Shown: positions 8,291-18,157 of the stretch, piece after piece
Numbering within the stretch: position 1 is the first letter of the stretch
Layout: every line of letters starts with the position of its first letter
Assembly (NCBI RefSeq): GCF_013401555.1
Contig: NZ_CP058552.1
Span: forward strand, 620,001 to 684,000
Reading direction: 5' to 3'
Length of the DNA: 64,000 nucleotides
DNA from: Paenibacillus sp. E222
GTDB lineage: Bacteria > Bacillota > Bacilli > Paenibacillales > Paenibacillaceae
Program-made: the position numbers and the translations under genes
The notes under the pieces: generated by a model
What the model saw: only the letters and a program-made list of their open reading frames with translations
What the model was told of the DNA's origin: nothing
Databases searched by the model: none

Positions 8291-9328
8291 ATGACAACCC
8301 GTATATATTTTGGTTCCAATCAACTTGGCGAAGTGGCCGCAGTTTCATTGCAGGATGCGCTGAATGAGCTTGACCTGGGAACCCTTGAAGATTATCGACG
8401 AACGGATAAAGGGGTTATGGGTCAGACCCTGCTCATTCGCTCTTCCCGTGGAGAGTATGTTCTGAAAGGCAATCCTTTATATGCAGGACAGTTACAGGAA
8501 GAAAAGTTCTTTGTAGAACAACTGGCGAAACATACGTCCATTCCTGTCCCTGATCCATATTTATTACATGAAGATACTCATCTGCTAGGCTGGAGTTATG
8601 CGATAATGCCGCGCCTGCCCGGGAATCACCTGTATGATCCAACTTTCCAGGCTTCACTGTCACAGCAAGATCAGGAAGAGATCGCCTGTATGTTTGCCCA
8701 TACTTTGGCTGAACTGCACCGCTGGAAGGTGCCTGATGCCGGGGAGTATGACCCTGTAGCGAAGCAGATTGTTTCCTTTGCGGGCGATTATCTGGACTGG
8801 TTGTACGGAACCATTCGTCACTGGTTACATGATGCTGAACAGTATTCGGTGATTACGGATGAAGATGTGCAGTGGGTGGACGAGCAATTCAAGAATGCTG
8901 AACCGGCATTTCGTTCCAAAGCTGTTCCGGGATTTGTCATGGGAGACTTCAAGGTCGAGAATATTCTGATTCAAAATCTGGACGGCCCTTCTTCAGGGTG
9001 GCAGATTAGTGGTCTGTTCGATTTTACAACCTCCTATTTCGGAGACGGCACAGCCGACTTAACCAAAATATCCACCAGGTATGTTCGTGAGGGTCAACCA
9101 GAACTGGCCGCACAGTTCCTTCGCTGCTACCGGGATCTGGTCCGTACAGCAGATGAAGAGAAAAACCAACACTTCCGTGCACGCCTCAGCGTGCATCTGC
9201 TGTATCAACGTATCTTATGGTGGGGTGAAGCCAAAGCGACAGGACAAGTGACGTGGGCAGCTGACCTTCCTTTTGCACAATGGGCGGAGCAGTCCATCGA
9301 TTCGATTCTCGCATTGCTGGATGAGTAG
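8291..9328 (+). CDS. Aminoglycoside phosphotransferase/fructosamine kinase-like protein
   Basis: 345 residues with the APH-type kinase fold: a nucleotide-binding lobe (EYVLKGNPLYAGQLQEEKFF), the hinge (YAIMPRLPGNHL), a catalytic loop GDFKVENILI and a metal-binding segment GLFDFTTSYFGDGTADL. The usual HGD of the family reads MGD here, so the catalytic Asp is kept but the preceding His is lost. A GGAGGG ribosome binding site lies 21 bp after the preceding SUKH gene. The substrate is unknown: small-molecule phosphorylation fits better than drug resistance, given chromosomal context. Confidence 0.75.
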   Translation: MTTRIYFGSNQLGEVAAVSLQDALNELDLGTLEDYRRTDKGVMGQTLLIRSSRGEYVLKGNPLYAGQLQEEKFFVEQLAKHTSIPVPDPYLLHEDTHLLGWSYAIMPRLPGNHLYDPTFQASLSQQDQEEIACMFAHTLAELHRWKVPDAGEYDPVAKQIVSFAGDYLDWLYGTIRHWLHDAEQYSVITDEDVQWVDEQFKNAEPAFRSKAVPGFVMGDFKVENILIQNLDGPSSGWQISGLFDFTTSYFGDGTADLTKISTRYVREGQPELAAQFLRCYRDLVRTADEEKNQHFRARLSVHLLYQRILWWGEAKATGQVTWAADLPFAQWAEQSIDSILALLDE

Positions 9329-9418
9329 ATTTGGACAGGTCGCTTAATGGATAACAGCCCTCCAAACTAAGGTATGTATCGTTCCATATATGTCGCCCAA
9401 CATGCGGGAGCACGCATG

Positions 9419-9455
9419 AAACCGCCAAAGATCAAGGATGATCTCTGGCGGTTTT
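9419..9455 (+). terminator. Terminator after the APH-like gene
   Basis: AACCGCCA and TGGCGGTT form the stem, with inner AGATCA/TGATCT, then TTTTCG. It may also serve the converging S9 peptidase gene. Confidence 0.65.
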
Positions 9456-9501
9456 CGTCATACCAATATATATTTCGATCAAAGACGAAACCTCGCTCAC
9501 C

Positions 9502-11313
9502 TTAAGCCTGTGTGACGGGTGACTCCTGATGTTTCTGCAAAAACTCCAGCATCCGCCGATAAACGAGAATCTCATTCGTTTTCCTGGAGAAGCCATGGCC
9601 TTCATCATCCAGAACGATGTATTCCACGTCTACCCCTTTCCCCTGCAACGCGGCCACGATCTGATCGGATTCCGCCTTGACGACCCTTGGATCATTGGCC
9701 CCTTGAATGACCAGCATCGGGTTCACCATCTGGTCGAGATACGTAATTGGTGAGTCCTTCGTTAAACGTTCGCGGTCACGGACCGGATCACCCAGCCAGT
9801 TGTCCATCATCGGTTTCCAGTCTTCCGGCACGGATTCCAGGAAGGTGAACAGGTTACTAGGTCCAAAAATATCGACCGCAGCGCGGAATAATTCCGGATG
9901 ACGCCCTGCCAGCAGCAAGGTCATATACCCGCCGTAACTGCCTCCCACCACAAACAGGCGATCCGGTGATGAGATACCCTCGTCAAAGAGCCAGTTTATA
10001 CCGGCAACACAGTCCAGCCTTGGGCCCTCGCCCCAATCTCTCTCGACCATTTTGCCAAACTCGGCGCCATATCCAGTGCTCCCTCGGAAGTTCGGAGCAA
10101 AAATATGATAACCCTGAGCCAGCATCATTTGGAACATCGGACGGAAGAATTTCGCTTCCGATGCCTGTGGCCCCCCATGCGGCCAAAATACTGTGTAACC
10201 ATTCGCCTGCTCCGGCTTCGCGTTGAAAAAAAGCGCTTCGATCTCCAGTCCGTCATAGGAGTTATATCGAATGACATCCGGGTAGACGAGATCGCTCGGA
10301 TCAAGCCCTGTTACCCGATTCGCAGTCAACGGTTCCCAGGACTCACTACCTGCCATCAACCGATAGATATTATGCGGCTGGATAGCTCCACGCCCCAAGA
10401 TATACACATTGCCGGCCTTGGTAACCGTCACATCTTCCACCGTATCCAGTGGCATGTCCATACGCCGAGGCTGCTCCGAACCTTTGTCCAGCGCGTACAT
10501 CCGATTCTCGGGACCTGTAAACGTCCAGAAGTATAACGTCTCTGAATCCTTGTGCCAGCGGATGATATCCACGTCTTCTCCCTCCACTTTGCACAGAGGA
10601 CGAAATTCATGAGTATCCAGCCGGTATTCGGCCACATAGGTGTACGGTTCATTATCATTTGTAATCATCAGAAGCCGATTATTGTCTGCAAATAAGACAT
10701 ACGAGACCTGACTCTGCCGCTCGGAGACTGGAATAATGGATTCTGACTGACCGTTCCGATACACGTATGCTGTCTGGTAGGTATTGGAGTATACATTCAA
10801 GATCACATAGGCCTGTTCATCCGAACTCACAGTAACCAGATTGCTTGTGACCTCTTCCCCCTGATGCAGCAGCTCATCCTCTCCCGTTTCCAGGTTAATC
10901 CGGCGTGAATTGAGATAGTTCGGGTTATCCCTACTTGTCATATAATAAAGACGCTGTCCATCCTCGGACAGATGGGAGAAATAACAACGATCATTGGGCT
11001 CTGCCGGAACGACAGGAAATGGGACCCCGCCTTCCGGTTGAAGTGCATACAGATGATAATTCTCATCCCCGTCCCGATCAAACGCCGTGAGAATATGACG
11101 TCCTTCTGGGTCTGGTTTGATAAACTGGCTGCTCTGATTCAAATATGTCAAAGGATACGGGTAGCCACCCGGCAGATCCATCGCCCAGATATTGGGCTGG
11201 CCATTCAGATTGCTGTCAAAAAACAAACGTTTCTCATCGGCCGATACGGCAAAATGGGAAATCCGATACGTCTGGAAATACTGTTCTACATCCGGTTTGG
11301 GAAACTGAATCAT
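9502..11313 (-). CDS. S9-family serine peptidase (acylaminoacyl/prolyl oligopeptidase type)
   Basis: 603 residues, cytoplasmic. The first ~350 residues form a beta-propeller that gates substrate access. The C-terminal alpha/beta-hydrolase domain has the nucleophile motif GGSYGGYM, the Asp in GANDPRVV and the His in DDEGHGFS. The start is the ATG at 11313 (MIQFPKPD), with TAAGGAGG 7 nt ahead; a longer frame upstream lacks a ribosome binding site. It cleaves short peptides, probably removing N-terminal blocked residues or dipeptides. It is distinct from the S9 peptidase in the lanthipeptide operon. Confidence 0.88.
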   Translation of the reverse strand: MIQFPKPDVEQYFQTYRISHFAVSADEKRLFFDSNLNGQPNIWAMDLPGGYPYPLTYLNQSSQFIKPDPEGRHILTAFDRDGDENYHLYALQPEGGVPFPVVPAEPNDRCYFSHLSEDGQRLYYMTSRDNPNYLNSRRINLETGEDELLHQGEEVTSNLVTVSSDEQAYVILNVYSNTYQTAYVYRNGQSESIIPVSERQSQVSYVLFADNNRLLMITNDNEPYTYVAEYRLDTHEFRPLCKVEGEDVDIIRWHKDSETLYFWTFTGPENRMYALDKGSEQPRRMDMPLDTVEDVTVTKAGNVYILGRGAIQPHNIYRLMAGSESWEPLTANRVTGLDPSDLVYPDVIRYNSYDGLEIEALFFNAKPEQANGYTVFWPHGGPQASEAKFFRPMFQMMLAQGYHIFAPNFRGSTGYGAEFGKMVERDWGEGPRLDCVAGINWLFDEGISSPDRLFVVGGSYGGYMTLLLAGRHPELFRAAVDIFGPSNLFTFLESVPEDWKPMMDNWLGDPVRDRERLTKDSPITYLDQMVNPMLVIQGANDPRVVKAESDQIVAALQGKGVDVEYIVLDDEGHGFSRKTNEILVYRRMLEFLQKHQESPVTQA

Positions 11314-11442
11314 GACAAACCTCCTTAAGTATGAACTAAGTATCAAACGGTGGTAAATTAAGGGTATATTTGTCCATATTATATGTACATCCATTGTTTG
11401 TACAATAGATATGGCACATTTTTTTCCATTTTAACTCATTGA

Positions 11443-11862
11443 TTACGTATAAAAGGTCATATGGGGTTTGTCTTCCCTGTAATATTCCAGCCTTTGCTTC
11501 ATATTTCCGGTATGTAGCTCGAACAGATGTCCATCGGGATCGGTAAAATACACAGATAATGCATCCTTAGGGTCACGTGGTCTTCCGCGAAGAATGTGAG
11601 CCCCGGCTGCTCGCAGCTGCTGCACAGATTCGTCGAATTCCTCTTCTTTTACGGTAAAGGCAATATGTGTATACGTTCGTTCCGTATAGTTGCGAATGAC
11701 GTCTTCCTGATTCAATGCGATCCACAGTCCGGCAAGTTCGAAATATGCCAGCTTCCGGCCTTTCACCTGAATACGGGCACCGAGAGCCTGCTCATAAAAG
11801 GTAATGGACCGCTCCAGATTGGATACGGAAAAGCACAGATGATTAATCCCCTGAATATTCAT
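11443..11862 (-). CDS. fosB: Metallothiol transferase FosB (fosfomycin resistance)
   Basis: 139 residues, the family length. It belongs to the vicinal-oxygen-chelate fold. FosB opens the fosfomycin epoxide by adding bacillithiol. Predicted divalent metal ligands are H8 (INHLCFSV), H66 (YTHIAFT) and E115 (FELHTG). FELAGLWIALN and the end KPHMTFY match FosB closely. A CAGGAG ribosome binding site precedes the ATG. It stands alone between an S9 peptidase and an oppositely oriented SDR gene, so it is probably intrinsic to the chromosome rather than acquired. Confidence 0.9.
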   Translation of the reverse strand: MNIQGINHLCFSVSNLERSITFYEQALGARIQVKGRKLAYFELAGLWIALNQEDVIRNYTERTYTHIAFTVKEEEFDESVQQLRAAGAHILRGRPRDPKDALSVYFTDPDGHLFELHTGNMKQRLEYYREDKPHMTFYT

Positions 11863-12030
11863 TTGGCTCCTGACACCTCCACATTTTAATGAACTGCTGC
11901 AATAACTACACCCTTATTATGGTATATTTTGCGCCAAAAACAAATGCCCTTCTTGCTCCTGCCGCACCTTCTTCTGGGCGAATGCATAGTTTAGACGTAT
12001 GAACGAACGTGCGAGGAGGATGTAAACCGA

Positions 12031-12930
12031 ATGAATCCTGTCTATCCTTTTTACGGTGAGAAAACGGTGTGCAAGCCACAAAAGTTGGCTTTCCCGCCCC
12101 AGCATCAGGACCTGCAGCCAGGTCTGGAAACCCTGATGGTGCCTGAACCGATCAGCGAAGATCCTGCTTATATTGGCAGCTGCAAGCTGGAAGGCAAGGT
12201 TGCGATTATAACCGGTGGTGACAGTGGAATCGGCAGAGCAGCAGCTATTGCTTTTGCCAAGGAAGGTGCAGATATCACCATCGCTTATTTATATGAACGG
12301 ACCGACGCCGAAAGGACACGTGAACGCATTGAAGAGCTGGGACAACGGTGTCTGTTAATCGAGATTGATCTGCGGTTGAAGAAAAACTGCGAGGCTGTCA
12401 TCCGTACGACCATGGAAACCTTCGGAAAGATCGATGTCCTTGTTAACAATCATGGCGTGCAGTACGTACAGCCGAGCATTGTCGATATTACGGAAGAACA
12501 GCTGTACCATACGTTCCAAACGAATGTGTTTGCCTATTTCTTTCTTATTCAGGCGGCTCTCCCGCATCTGTGCAAAGGAGCATCCATCATCAATACAGCT
12601 TCCATTACGGCCTATAAAGGTGAAGTGCAGCTGATCGATTACTCATCCAGCAAAGGGGCTGTCGTCTCCCTGACTCGTGTACTCGCCAAATCGCTCGCAT
12701 CGGAAGGAATCCGGGTGAATTGCGTGGCTCCGGGACCCATCTGGACACCACTCATTCCATCCAGCTTCTCCGCTGAAGATGTACAGGTATTTGGAACCGA
12801 GACGCCGATGGGCCGGGCAGGCCAACCTTATGAACTTGCGGCTGCCTACGTCTATCTTGCATCTCGCGACTCCTCCTATGTCACTGGTGAGTGCATTCAT
12901 GTCAATGGCGGCGACATGGTAACAACCTAG
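12031..12930 (+). CDS. Short-chain dehydrogenase/reductase of the general-stress GSP39 type
   Basis: 299 residues. The ~50-residue N-terminal extension before the Rossmann fold (QPGLETLMVPEPISEDPAYIG) is typical of the YdaD/GSP39-like stress SDRs of Bacillus. Motifs seen are the cofactor loop TGGDSGIGRA, NNHG (NNAG in most SDRs), the catalytic Tyr and Lys in DYSSSKG, and VAPGPIWTPL. It reduces a carbonyl with NAD(P)H; the substrate is unknown. AGGAGG lies about 10 nt before the ATG. Monocistronic. Confidence 0.85.
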   Translation: MNPVYPFYGEKTVCKPQKLAFPPQHQDLQPGLETLMVPEPISEDPAYIGSCKLEGKVAIITGGDSGIGRAAAIAFAKEGADITIAYLYERTDAERTRERIEELGQRCLLIEIDLRLKKNCEAVIRTTMETFGKIDVLVNNHGVQYVQPSIVDITEEQLYHTFQTNVFAYFFLIQAALPHLCKGASIINTASITAYKGEVQLIDYSSSKGAVVSLTRVLAKSLASEGIRVNCVAPGPIWTPLIPSSFSAEDVQVFGTETPMGRAGQPYELAAAYVYLASRDSSYVTGECIHVNGGDMVTT

Positions 12931-13015
12931 TCATCTGGAGAACACCTCAAATCTTTGAAAAAAATATAATTGCACTGATATGAATTCAACTGTATCATCC
13001 CCGTTCACGAGCCAT

Positions 13016-13106
13016 GTCAGGTTGGATTTCGCGTTGGCAGCAGGAGAACACGTCATCTGTTCCGAAGAGGGTTAGGAGTAAATGATCCGGCGAGCCGGAA
13101 CCTGAC
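13016..13106 (+). other. Structured leader candidate before the gamma-glutamyltransferase gene
   Basis: GTCAGGTT (13016-13023) and AACCTGAC (13099-13106) form an 8-bp closing stem around ~75 nt, with a perfect inner hairpin CCGGC-GA-GCCGG. It ends about 28 nt before the ATG. It does not match a riboswitch consensus I know. Confidence 0.3.
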
Positions 13107-13134
13107 ATCTTGCGACAAGGAGCTGAACAACCTG

Positions 13135-14745
13135 ATGAACTACGATCCACTCTACCAACCGTATCCGTCTTACCGTGTGCCCGTTTATGCCAAACAAGGT
13201 ATGGTCGCCACTTCACAGCCGTTGGCTGCACAAGCCGGTCTGGACGTGTTAAAAAAGGGCGGCAACGCCATTGATGCCGCGATCGCCACCGCTGCTGCGC
13301 TCACCGTGCTGGAGCCAACGTCCAATGGCATTGGGGGCGATGCCTTTGCCCTCGTCTGGACCGAGGGCAAGCTGCATGGCCTGAATGCCAGCGGGCCTGC
13401 GCCTCAGAGTATATCGATTGAGGCGCTCAAGGCGGCAGGCTATTCGGAGATGCCGAAGCTTGGGGTCATCCCGGTGACGGTGCCTGGCGCACCGGCTGGT
13501 TGGGCTGAGCTGAGCCGCCGATTCGGGCGGCTCACGCTGGCGGAAGCGCTGGAACCGGCTGTCCGCTACGCGGAAGAAGGTTACCCGCTTGCGCCGGGGC
13601 TGGCCCGCCATTGGGCACGGGCAGCCGACATCTATGCACGCCAAGGCGATGCGGAAGCCGGGCGGGCGTGGTTTGAGACGTTTGCCCCAGGCGGGCGTGT
13701 TCCCGCCGTGGGCGAGATGTGGCGTTCGCCGGATCATGCGGCAACACTGCGCCGGATTGGCGAGAGCGAGTCGCGAGACTTCTATGAAGGTGAACTCGCG
13801 GAGCGTATTCACTCTTTTATGGCAGAACACGGAGGTTACCTCACCAAAGAAGATCTGGCTGCATTTCAGCCTGAATGGGTTGATCCGATCTCGGTCTCCT
13901 ATCGCGGATATGACGTGTGGGAGATCCCACCGAACGGTCAGGGGCTGATTGCTCTGGCAGCGCTCAATCTGCTAAAGGGCTTTGATTTTGAAGAAAAGGA
14001 ATCCGTCCTGGCATACCACAGGCAGCTGGAAGCCATGAAGCTGGCGTTTGCCGATGGGGAGAAATACATTACCGAGGAACGCAAGATGGGCGTAACCGTG
14101 CAGGAATTATTATCCGAAGCGTATGCAGACGAACGGCGCAAACTCATTGGTGATATGGCACTTCCACCTGAAGCAGGCGATCCAAAGGCAAGCGGAACGG
14201 TGTATCTTGCAACGGCAGATGGTAAGGGCAACATGGTTTCCTTCATCCAGAGCAATTATATGGGCTTCGGCTCCGGACTAGTTGTGCCAGGCACAGGCAT
14301 TGCCCTGCAAAACCGGGGACATAATTTCTCACTTGATCCCGATCACGCCAACGCGCTAGCGCCGGGCAAACGGACATATCATACGATCATCCCGGGCTTT
14401 CTGACACGCGGCGAGGAAGCGATCGGACCATTCGGGGTCATGGGCGGTTTCATGCAGCCCCAGGGTCATGTGCAGATCGTCATGAATACGGTGGACTTCC
14501 ACCTCAACCCACAGGCTGCGCTCGATTCTCCGCGCTGGCAGTGGACCAAAGGCAAAACGATCCTGGTTGAGCCCGGATTCCCTCAGCATATTGCACAGGC
14601 ACTTGCCCGCAAAGGGCATGATATACAAGTCGCCCTCGATCCGTCGATGTTTGGTCGCGGCCAGATCATCTGGCGCAACCCGGACGACAGCGTATTGTGC
14701 GGCGGTACGGAAAGCCGGGCCGATGGCTCGGTAGCAGCGTGGTAA
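13135..14745 (+). CDS. ywrD: Gamma-glutamyltransferase family protein, YwrD type
   Basis: 536 residues. An Ntn-hydrolase proenzyme: the autocleavage site that makes large and small subunits is expected before T355 (ASGTVYLATADGKGN), which then acts as nucleophile. KGGNAIDAAIA and TSNGIGGDAFAL near the N-terminus and the FGVMGGFMQPQGH stretch are family features. There is no signal peptide, so it should be cytoplasmic like B. subtilis YwrD, whose substrate is not settled. The ribosome binding site AAGGAG sits unusually far (about 13 nt) from the ATG. Codon use is richer in G+C than the flanking genes. Confidence 0.88.
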   Translation: MNYDPLYQPYPSYRVPVYAKQGMVATSQPLAAQAGLDVLKKGGNAIDAAIATAAALTVLEPTSNGIGGDAFALVWTEGKLHGLNASGPAPQSISIEALKAAGYSEMPKLGVIPVTVPGAPAGWAELSRRFGRLTLAEALEPAVRYAEEGYPLAPGLARHWARAADIYARQGDAEAGRAWFETFAPGGRVPAVGEMWRSPDHAATLRRIGESESRDFYEGELAERIHSFMAEHGGYLTKEDLAAFQPEWVDPISVSYRGYDVWEIPPNGQGLIALAALNLLKGFDFEEKESVLAYHRQLEAMKLAFADGEKYITEERKMGVTVQELLSEAYADERRKLIGDMALPPEAGDPKASGTVYLATADGKGNMVSFIQSNYMGFGSGLVVPGTGIALQNRGHNFSLDPDHANALAPGKRTYHTIIPGFLTRGEEAIGPFGVMGGFMQPQGHVQIVMNTVDFHLNPQAALDSPRWQWTKGKTILVEPGFPQHIAQALARKGHDIQVALDPSMFGRGQIIWRNPDDSVLCGGTESRADGSVAAW

Positions 14746-15164
14746 TAGGCTGCAAGTGCAGCTGAATGAGAGCGGGAACGTAACGCTCAGGCGTATTGCA
14801 TATGCTAAGGGGAACAGGGAAAACCGTTCATATATATGAATTTTTTGATTCATGATATGTAGTCATTCATCATTCGTTTGGTTTCAGGAAAGAGGCAAGG
14901 AAGAGATCTGATCGGTCTCTTCTTTGCTTTTTTTATCTTTTTTCCCCGTTGACCAGCAAGACGTATTACAGGTTCTGTATAGAATTCATGTCTCTTCAAA
15001 TGTAAATCCCATGTATAATTCATAGTTTTCATTTTATTTTCATAGATTTTCCGTAAATTTTCATCCTTCCCATTACAGAGACTCTGCTCCCGTCCGATAT
15101 ACATATAGAGGAATTGCTCACCTCACACGTCATCTCCATCTTATAGAAAAGAGGGCATACGCAC
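14746..15164 (+). other. Intergenic region with terminator and leader of the BMP gene
   Basis: It holds the terminator at 14895-14934 and a TATAAT box at 15013-15018. An 84-codon minus-strand frame across it has no ribosome binding site and overlaps the terminator; I do not regard it as a gene. Confidence 0.5.
14895..14934 (+). terminator. Terminator after the gamma-glutamyltransferase gene
   Basis: 14-bp stem (14895-14908 with 14914-14927, two G-U pairs), 5-base loop, seven T. Confidence 0.85.
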
Positions 15165-16172
15165 ATGAAAACACAAGGGAAAATCAAATTCTGGTTCACC
15201 ATGATGATGGTTCTGGTTATTATGGTCCTGGGAGCATGCTCGGCAACCGATAAGGTGTCCCCCGCAGATCAGCGAACCAAAGTCGGAATCGTTCTTACAG
15301 ATGTCGGCCTGGGTGATCATTCCTTCAGTGACGCATCTTTTGAAGGATTGGTACAGGCAAGAAACGAGAACAGTATTGTGTTTGATTACAAGGAACCGGG
15401 AAAGGATCTGACATCCGAGGCAGCCTTTGAGCAATTTGCGAAGGATAAGGTTGATCTGATTATTGGTCTAAGCGACACGATAAAAGCCGATTTGGAGAAG
15501 GTTGCTCAAAAATATCCCGATCAGCGTTTTCTCATCATTGACGGGCATTCCGATCTCCCCAATGTGACCTCCATGTCCTTCAAAGCAGAAGAAGGCAGCT
15601 ATCTTGCAGGTATCATTGCTGGCTTTGCAACAAATGAAGACCATGTAGGCTTCTTGGGTGGAATGGATATTCCGGTGCTTCACGATTTCCAGCAAGGTTT
15701 TGAGCAAGGTGTAAAGGCCGCTAATCCCGATGCCGCAGTGCATGTCATGTACGCCGGGGATTTCGGCAATCCTGATCTTGGAGGTAAGCTCGCAGCACAG
15801 ATGATTCAAGAACAACGAGTTGACGTGATTTATGTTGCTGCCGGACTTACCGGTATAGGCTCACTTTCAGAGATTCAGCGATTGGGTAAATACGCCATTG
15901 GCGTGGACCAGGATCAGTTCTTTTTAGCAGAAAAAGCAGTACTCACTTCCATGCTCAAAAATGTAGATGTCTCTCTTCATAACGCCATTAATACGTTCAT
16001 TCAGAACCAGCATTCATTTCCCGAAAAAGAAATGTTCTATGGTCTGGCAGAAAACGGCGTAGGTTTAACCGCCCTACATAACATCACACTCACGGACGAA
16101 CAACAGCAAACATTCGAAGATTTGAAAGCACAGATCGCTTCCGGCAAAACCAAAATTACCCTAGATCAATAA
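15165..16172 (+). CDS. BMP-family substrate-binding lipoprotein
   Basis: 335 residues. A signal peptide ends in the lipobox VLGAC with C25 as the lipidated residue. The mature part (KVGIVLTDVGLGDHSFSD, FLIIDGHSD, EEGSYLAGIIAGFAT, GFLGGMD) is the Med/BMP periplasmic-binding fold that binds nucleosides. BMP proteins usually feed an ABC importer, but no ATPase or permease follows. The next gene, 27 bp on, is a chemoreceptor, so the lipoprotein may serve as its ligand-binding partner (inference). AGAGGG is the ribosome binding site. Confidence 0.88.
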   Translation: MKTQGKIKFWFTMMMVLVIMVLGACSATDKVSPADQRTKVGIVLTDVGLGDHSFSDASFEGLVQARNENSIVFDYKEPGKDLTSEAAFEQFAKDKVDLIIGLSDTIKADLEKVAQKYPDQRFLIIDGHSDLPNVTSMSFKAEEGSYLAGIIAGFATNEDHVGFLGGMDIPVLHDFQQGFEQGVKAANPDAAVHVMYAGDFGNPDLGGKLAAQMIQEQRVDVIYVAAGLTGIGSLSEIQRLGKYAIGVDQDQFFLAEKAVLTSMLKNVDVSLHNAINTFIQNQHSFPEKEMFYGLAENGVGLTALHNITLTDEQQQTFEDLKAQIASGKTKITLDQ

Positions 16173-16199
16173 ACCAATTGCTAATATGGAGGCACGCTT

Positions 16200-17852
16200 A
16201 TGAAATTGCAGGGAAAGCTGATATTGAACGCCATCGTATCGTTACTGTTATGCCTTTTGCTAGTAGCCTATATCATCATTCAATTGCTAAACATGAATGC
16301 CAAAAATCAAAATCTGGTGCCTGCCATGCTGAAGGTCACGGAGCTGAACGCTAACCAGATACAGACCGAACAGGCGCTCGATGTGTACTCGTTCTCCATG
16401 ACAGCTGGCAATCAGGATAATGTAGCACGCTTGCTGAATGAAGGTAAAACCATGGTAAAGCAGCTCACAGAAGGTTTGTTGGAAACGGATGAACAGCTTC
16501 GCCTGATCCAATCGATCCAAACCAAATTGACGGCTCTTGACACGGGCGCCACCGAAGCCATCACAGCCATGAACAGTTCGGACGCCAAACGTTTCAGCTC
16601 ACGGGTCAAAGGCATACAAAATGATATCTATATGCTGGATGAGGTGACCCGGGATCGATATGACCAATACACAGTAGATCTTGAACAAGACATCCAGCGA
16701 ACCTGGCAGATTGCTCTCGTCGGAGCCATCGTCCTGCTGGTCGCTGTCCTGCTGTTCAACATGTACACTTCACGACAATTGGCGGGGCGCATTCGCACCT
16801 TGAAGGAAGCTGCAGGACAGATTGCAAACGGCAATCTTACGCAGCAGCTTACGGAGACACGTGGCAAAGATGAACTGGATGACTTAAACCGCTCCTTCCG
16901 TCTTATGACGGGGAACATACGCGGTATCATTCAATCCATTGGTGCCGCAGGAAACCGTGTTGATGGGATGGCGCAGGACATTGACCGCGGCAATGATACC
17001 GTGCAGGCCATTGTTCAGCAAGTATCTAGAACAACCGAAGAACTGTCGATTGGCAGTCAGAAAATTGCTGAGGATCTAAGTGACACGGTCATGGTCGTGG
17101 ACAAGATGCAGCATATGTTTGAAAGCAATCTACAGGCGACTTCACAATCGGCCATCTATGGTAACGAAGTTTTGAGTTCCGTTCAGGAGGGACATATTGC
17201 CGTACAGGAACAGCTTCGACTGGCTGAAGTAAACCGGATTGCCATGTCTGAGGTAGAGAAGACTGTCCAGGAACTGGAGGAGAGCGCCTCCCGGATCGCA
17301 ACGATGACCGGCTATGTATCAAGCATTGCTACACAGACAACCCTTCTGTCTCTGAACGCTTCCATCGAAGCGGCACGTGCTGGTGAAGCGGGACGCGGTT
17401 TTGCTGTCGTCGCGGGGGAAGTGAAGAAACTGGCTGAGCAATCTGAGCAATCGGTACAGCATATCTTTGCGGCTGTCGGCGAAATCACAGCAGCTATGGG
17501 CAAAGTGAAAAACTCTGTGACACAGAGCATCCAGCTCTTTGCAGAACAGGAGCAGGCCACCGGAAAAACCGGCGAATCCTTCTCCGGAATTCGTCACAGT
17601 GTAGAGCGGATCAGCACAAGTATTAATCAGCTTACGGAAGACATGCAGCAGTCCAGTGAACTTAGCGCACAGGTTCAGCAGGCGATTGAAAATATAAGTG
17701 CCATAACGGAACAATCGGCTGCAAGCAGTGAGGAAATTACAGCTTCAACGGCCGAGCAGCAACGTTCGTTCGCCGAAGCAAGCACTAAGGTGAAAACCCT
17801 GCGGGATATCAGTGCAGAGATGCATCAGGAGCTTTTACGGTTCCGGTTGTAG
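16200..17852 (+). CDS. Methyl-accepting chemotaxis protein
   Basis: 550 residues. Membrane helices lie at about 8-30 and 170-190, enclosing a ~140-residue helical sensor region. A HAMP domain follows (about 191-245, [17 protein letters not shown]), then the coiled-coil signalling domain with its conserved hairpin tip [20 protein letters not shown]. It relays binding outside the cell to CheA/CheW. TGGAGG lies 8 nt before the ATG. It follows the BMP lipoprotein gene at 27 bp in an apparent two-gene operon, so nucleoside-like ligands are a reasonable guess. Confidence 0.92.
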   Translation: MKLQGKLILNAIVSLLLCLLLVAYIIIQLLNMNAKNQNLVPAMLKVTELNANQIQTEQALDVYSFSMTAGNQDNVARLLNEGKTMVKQLTEGLLETDEQLRLIQSIQTKLTALDTGATEAITAMNSSDAKRFSSRVKGIQNDIYMLDEVTRDRYDQYTVDLEQDIQRTWQIALVGAIVLLVAVLLFNMYTSRQLAGRIRTLKEAAGQIANGNLTQQLTETRGKDELDDLNRSFRLMTGNIRGIIQSIGAAGNRVDGMAQDIDRGNDTVQAIVQQVSRTTEELSIGSQKIAEDLSDTVMVVDKMQHMFESNLQATSQSAIYGNEVLSSVQEGHIAVQEQLRLAEVNRIAMSEVEKTVQELEESASRIATMTGYVSSIATQTTLLSLNASIEAARAGEAGRGFAVVAGEVKKLAEQSEQSVQHIFAAVGEITAAMGKVKNSVTQSIQLFAEQEQATGKTGESFSGIRHSVERISTSINQLTEDMQQSSELSAQVQQAIENISAITEQSAASSEEITASTAEQQRSFAEASTKVKTLRDISAEMHQELLRFRL

Positions 17853-18157
17853 TGGAGTCAGGATGAAAGAAAGAAAGAAAGAAGAGAAGCGATTGTACCG
17901 AAGGCTGGAAGAGACTTCCCTTCTCGTCTCGAATCGCTAATCAATTCTAATGAATCGACCACACCTTAATTGGGGGATTTGGATCGAATGTACAGGTTAA
18001 CGAACTTCAGCCACGTTATTCTCGTTATACTGGTACAGACTTGGGCCAGAGCCTGCCGATCAGTGAAAATAACGTCGCTGTGATTCGTTAAAACGCAGAT
18101 CATTGGAAAATGCAGCTCATAGCGTGTGCTCGGTTCGTTAAACGGTATTCACACTAA
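17853..18157. other. Intergenic region with AAAG repeat and palindromic element
   Basis: It contains a short run of AAAG units (17868-17885), a 7-bp AGCGATT/AATCGCT dyad and the inverted-repeat element at 17995-18093. I see no gene. Confidence 0.5.
17995..18093. repeat. Palindromic intergenic element with TTAACGAA termini
   Basis: The 24-base arms 17997-18020 and 18068-18091 are inverted copies with 4-5 mismatches (ends TTAACGAA and ACGTTATT conserved) around a 47-base spacer. A third GTTCGTTAAAC copy lies near 18132-18142. There is no ORF inside. It resembles dispersed TTAACGAA-ended intergenic palindromes I associate with Paenibacillus genomes; a genome count would decide. Confidence 0.55.

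Noticed and set aside
14850..15104. 84-codon minus-strand frame
   Set aside because: It overlaps a strong terminator and the BMP promoter region and lacks a ribosome binding site.
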